The translations under genes and the position numbers were made by a program. Positions 13,061 through 13,119 of a DNA stretch of 13,119 nucleotides are shown here, one piece after another. The stretch is taken from contig DATGEP010000202.1 of the NCBI GenBank assembly GCA_035310125.1, positions 1 to 13,119 on the forward strand. The letters run 5' to 3'. Source of the stretch: DATGEP01 sp035310125. Its GTDB lineage: Bacteria; Chloroflexota; Ktedonobacteria; Ktedonobacterales; JADMIN01. The notes under the pieces were generated by a model, which was not told where the DNA came from, made no database searches, and worked only from the letters and a program-made list of their open reading frames with translations. Each line of letters opens with the position of its first letter. Positions within the stretch are counted from its first letter, which is position 1.

Positions 13061-13090
13061 ATTGTACCACCTGGAACAAATGTTTGCCGA
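13061..13090 (-). promoter_or_regulatory. uvrB promoter
   Basis: On the minus strand TCGGCA (13090-13085, four of six to TTGACA), an 18-base spacer and TACAAT (13066-13061, five of six to TATAAT) form a plausible sigma-70-type promoter. The predicted start near 13054 gives a leader of about 140 bases. The spacer contains the SOS box. Confidence 0.5.
13074..13085. promoter_or_regulatory. DinR/LexA-type SOS box in the uvrB promoter
   Basis: GAACAAATGTTT matches the inner twelve positions of the Gram-positive DinR/LexA consensus CGAACRNRYGTTYC; only the outermost C on each side differs. It lies between the -35 and -10 of the uvrB promoter, where a bound repressor would block RNA polymerase. uvrB is a classic SOS gene, so the context supports the call. 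Confidence 0.65.
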
Positions 13091-13119
13091 TTCTGCCGGG
13101 AACCTCACCCCGGCCCCGT

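Noticed and set aside
1..13119. CRISPR arrays, tRNA or rRNA genes, insertion sequences
   Set aside because: No regularly spaced repeats, no tRNA T-loop/anticodon arrangement, no rRNA blocks and no transposase motifs were found on reading both strands.

Overview
The window is GC-rich chromosomal DNA from a bacterium. It has frequent GTG/TTG starts and plausible AGGAGG-type ribosome binding sites. A SAM-I (S-box) riboswitch, a GAAC-N4-GTTC-type (DinR/LexA) operator in front of uvrB, and a short, thermophile/archaeal-type S-adenosylhomocysteine hydrolase fit a Gram-positive-like or Chloroflexota-type lineage. That placement is inference, because no rRNA or other marker gene is present.

Layout. 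(1) 2-781: 3' part of a chimeric Bro-N/DinD-like gene, broken by an in-frame amber codon, followed by 344 bases without a gene. (2) 1126-2022 (-): shikimate dehydrogenase (aroE), divergent from 2326-2892 (+), a small protein with a ParB/sulfiredoxin-like 'DGYHR' motif. (3) 2950-3943 (-): azlC-azlD, a branched-chain amino-acid (possibly methionine) exporter pair. (4) 3944-4368: divergent control region with a promoter, a SAM-I riboswitch and an intrinsic terminator. (5) 4369-9481 (+): mtnA, a PfkB-family sugar kinase, ahcY and metK, a SAM recycling cluster ending in a 13-bp inverted repeat. (6) 9893-10126 (+): an orphan Phd/YefM-like antitoxin, followed by what looks like a ten-codon relic of a PIN toxin. 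(7) 10155-10786 (-): a complete mntA-hepT (MNT-HEPN) toxin-antitoxin pair. (8) 10930-12915 (-): uvrB, with a DinR-type SOS box lying between the -35 and -10 of its own promoter.

How it fits together. MetK makes SAM from methionine and ATP. AhcY breaks down the SAH left after methylation. MtnA isomerises methylthioribose-1-phosphate (and in some organisms 5-deoxyribose-1-phosphate) left from other SAM uses. The PfkB kinase has no fixed function but sits in the middle of this set. The riboswitch-terminator pair in front of mtnA should shut the leading genes when SAM is plentiful. A 383-base gap before ahcY and a 17-bp perfect (21-bp with G-U pairs) hairpin before metK suggest that the distal genes have additional control.

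Most likely new or unusual items: the amber-interrupted Bro-N/DinD chimera, the apparent PIN toxin relic beside an intact MNT-HEPN module, the unexplained structured leader of ahcY, the long ahcY-metK hairpin, and the PfkB kinase in a SAM-controlled operon. I found no CRISPR array, tRNA, rRNA, insertion sequence or wholly new multi-gene system.
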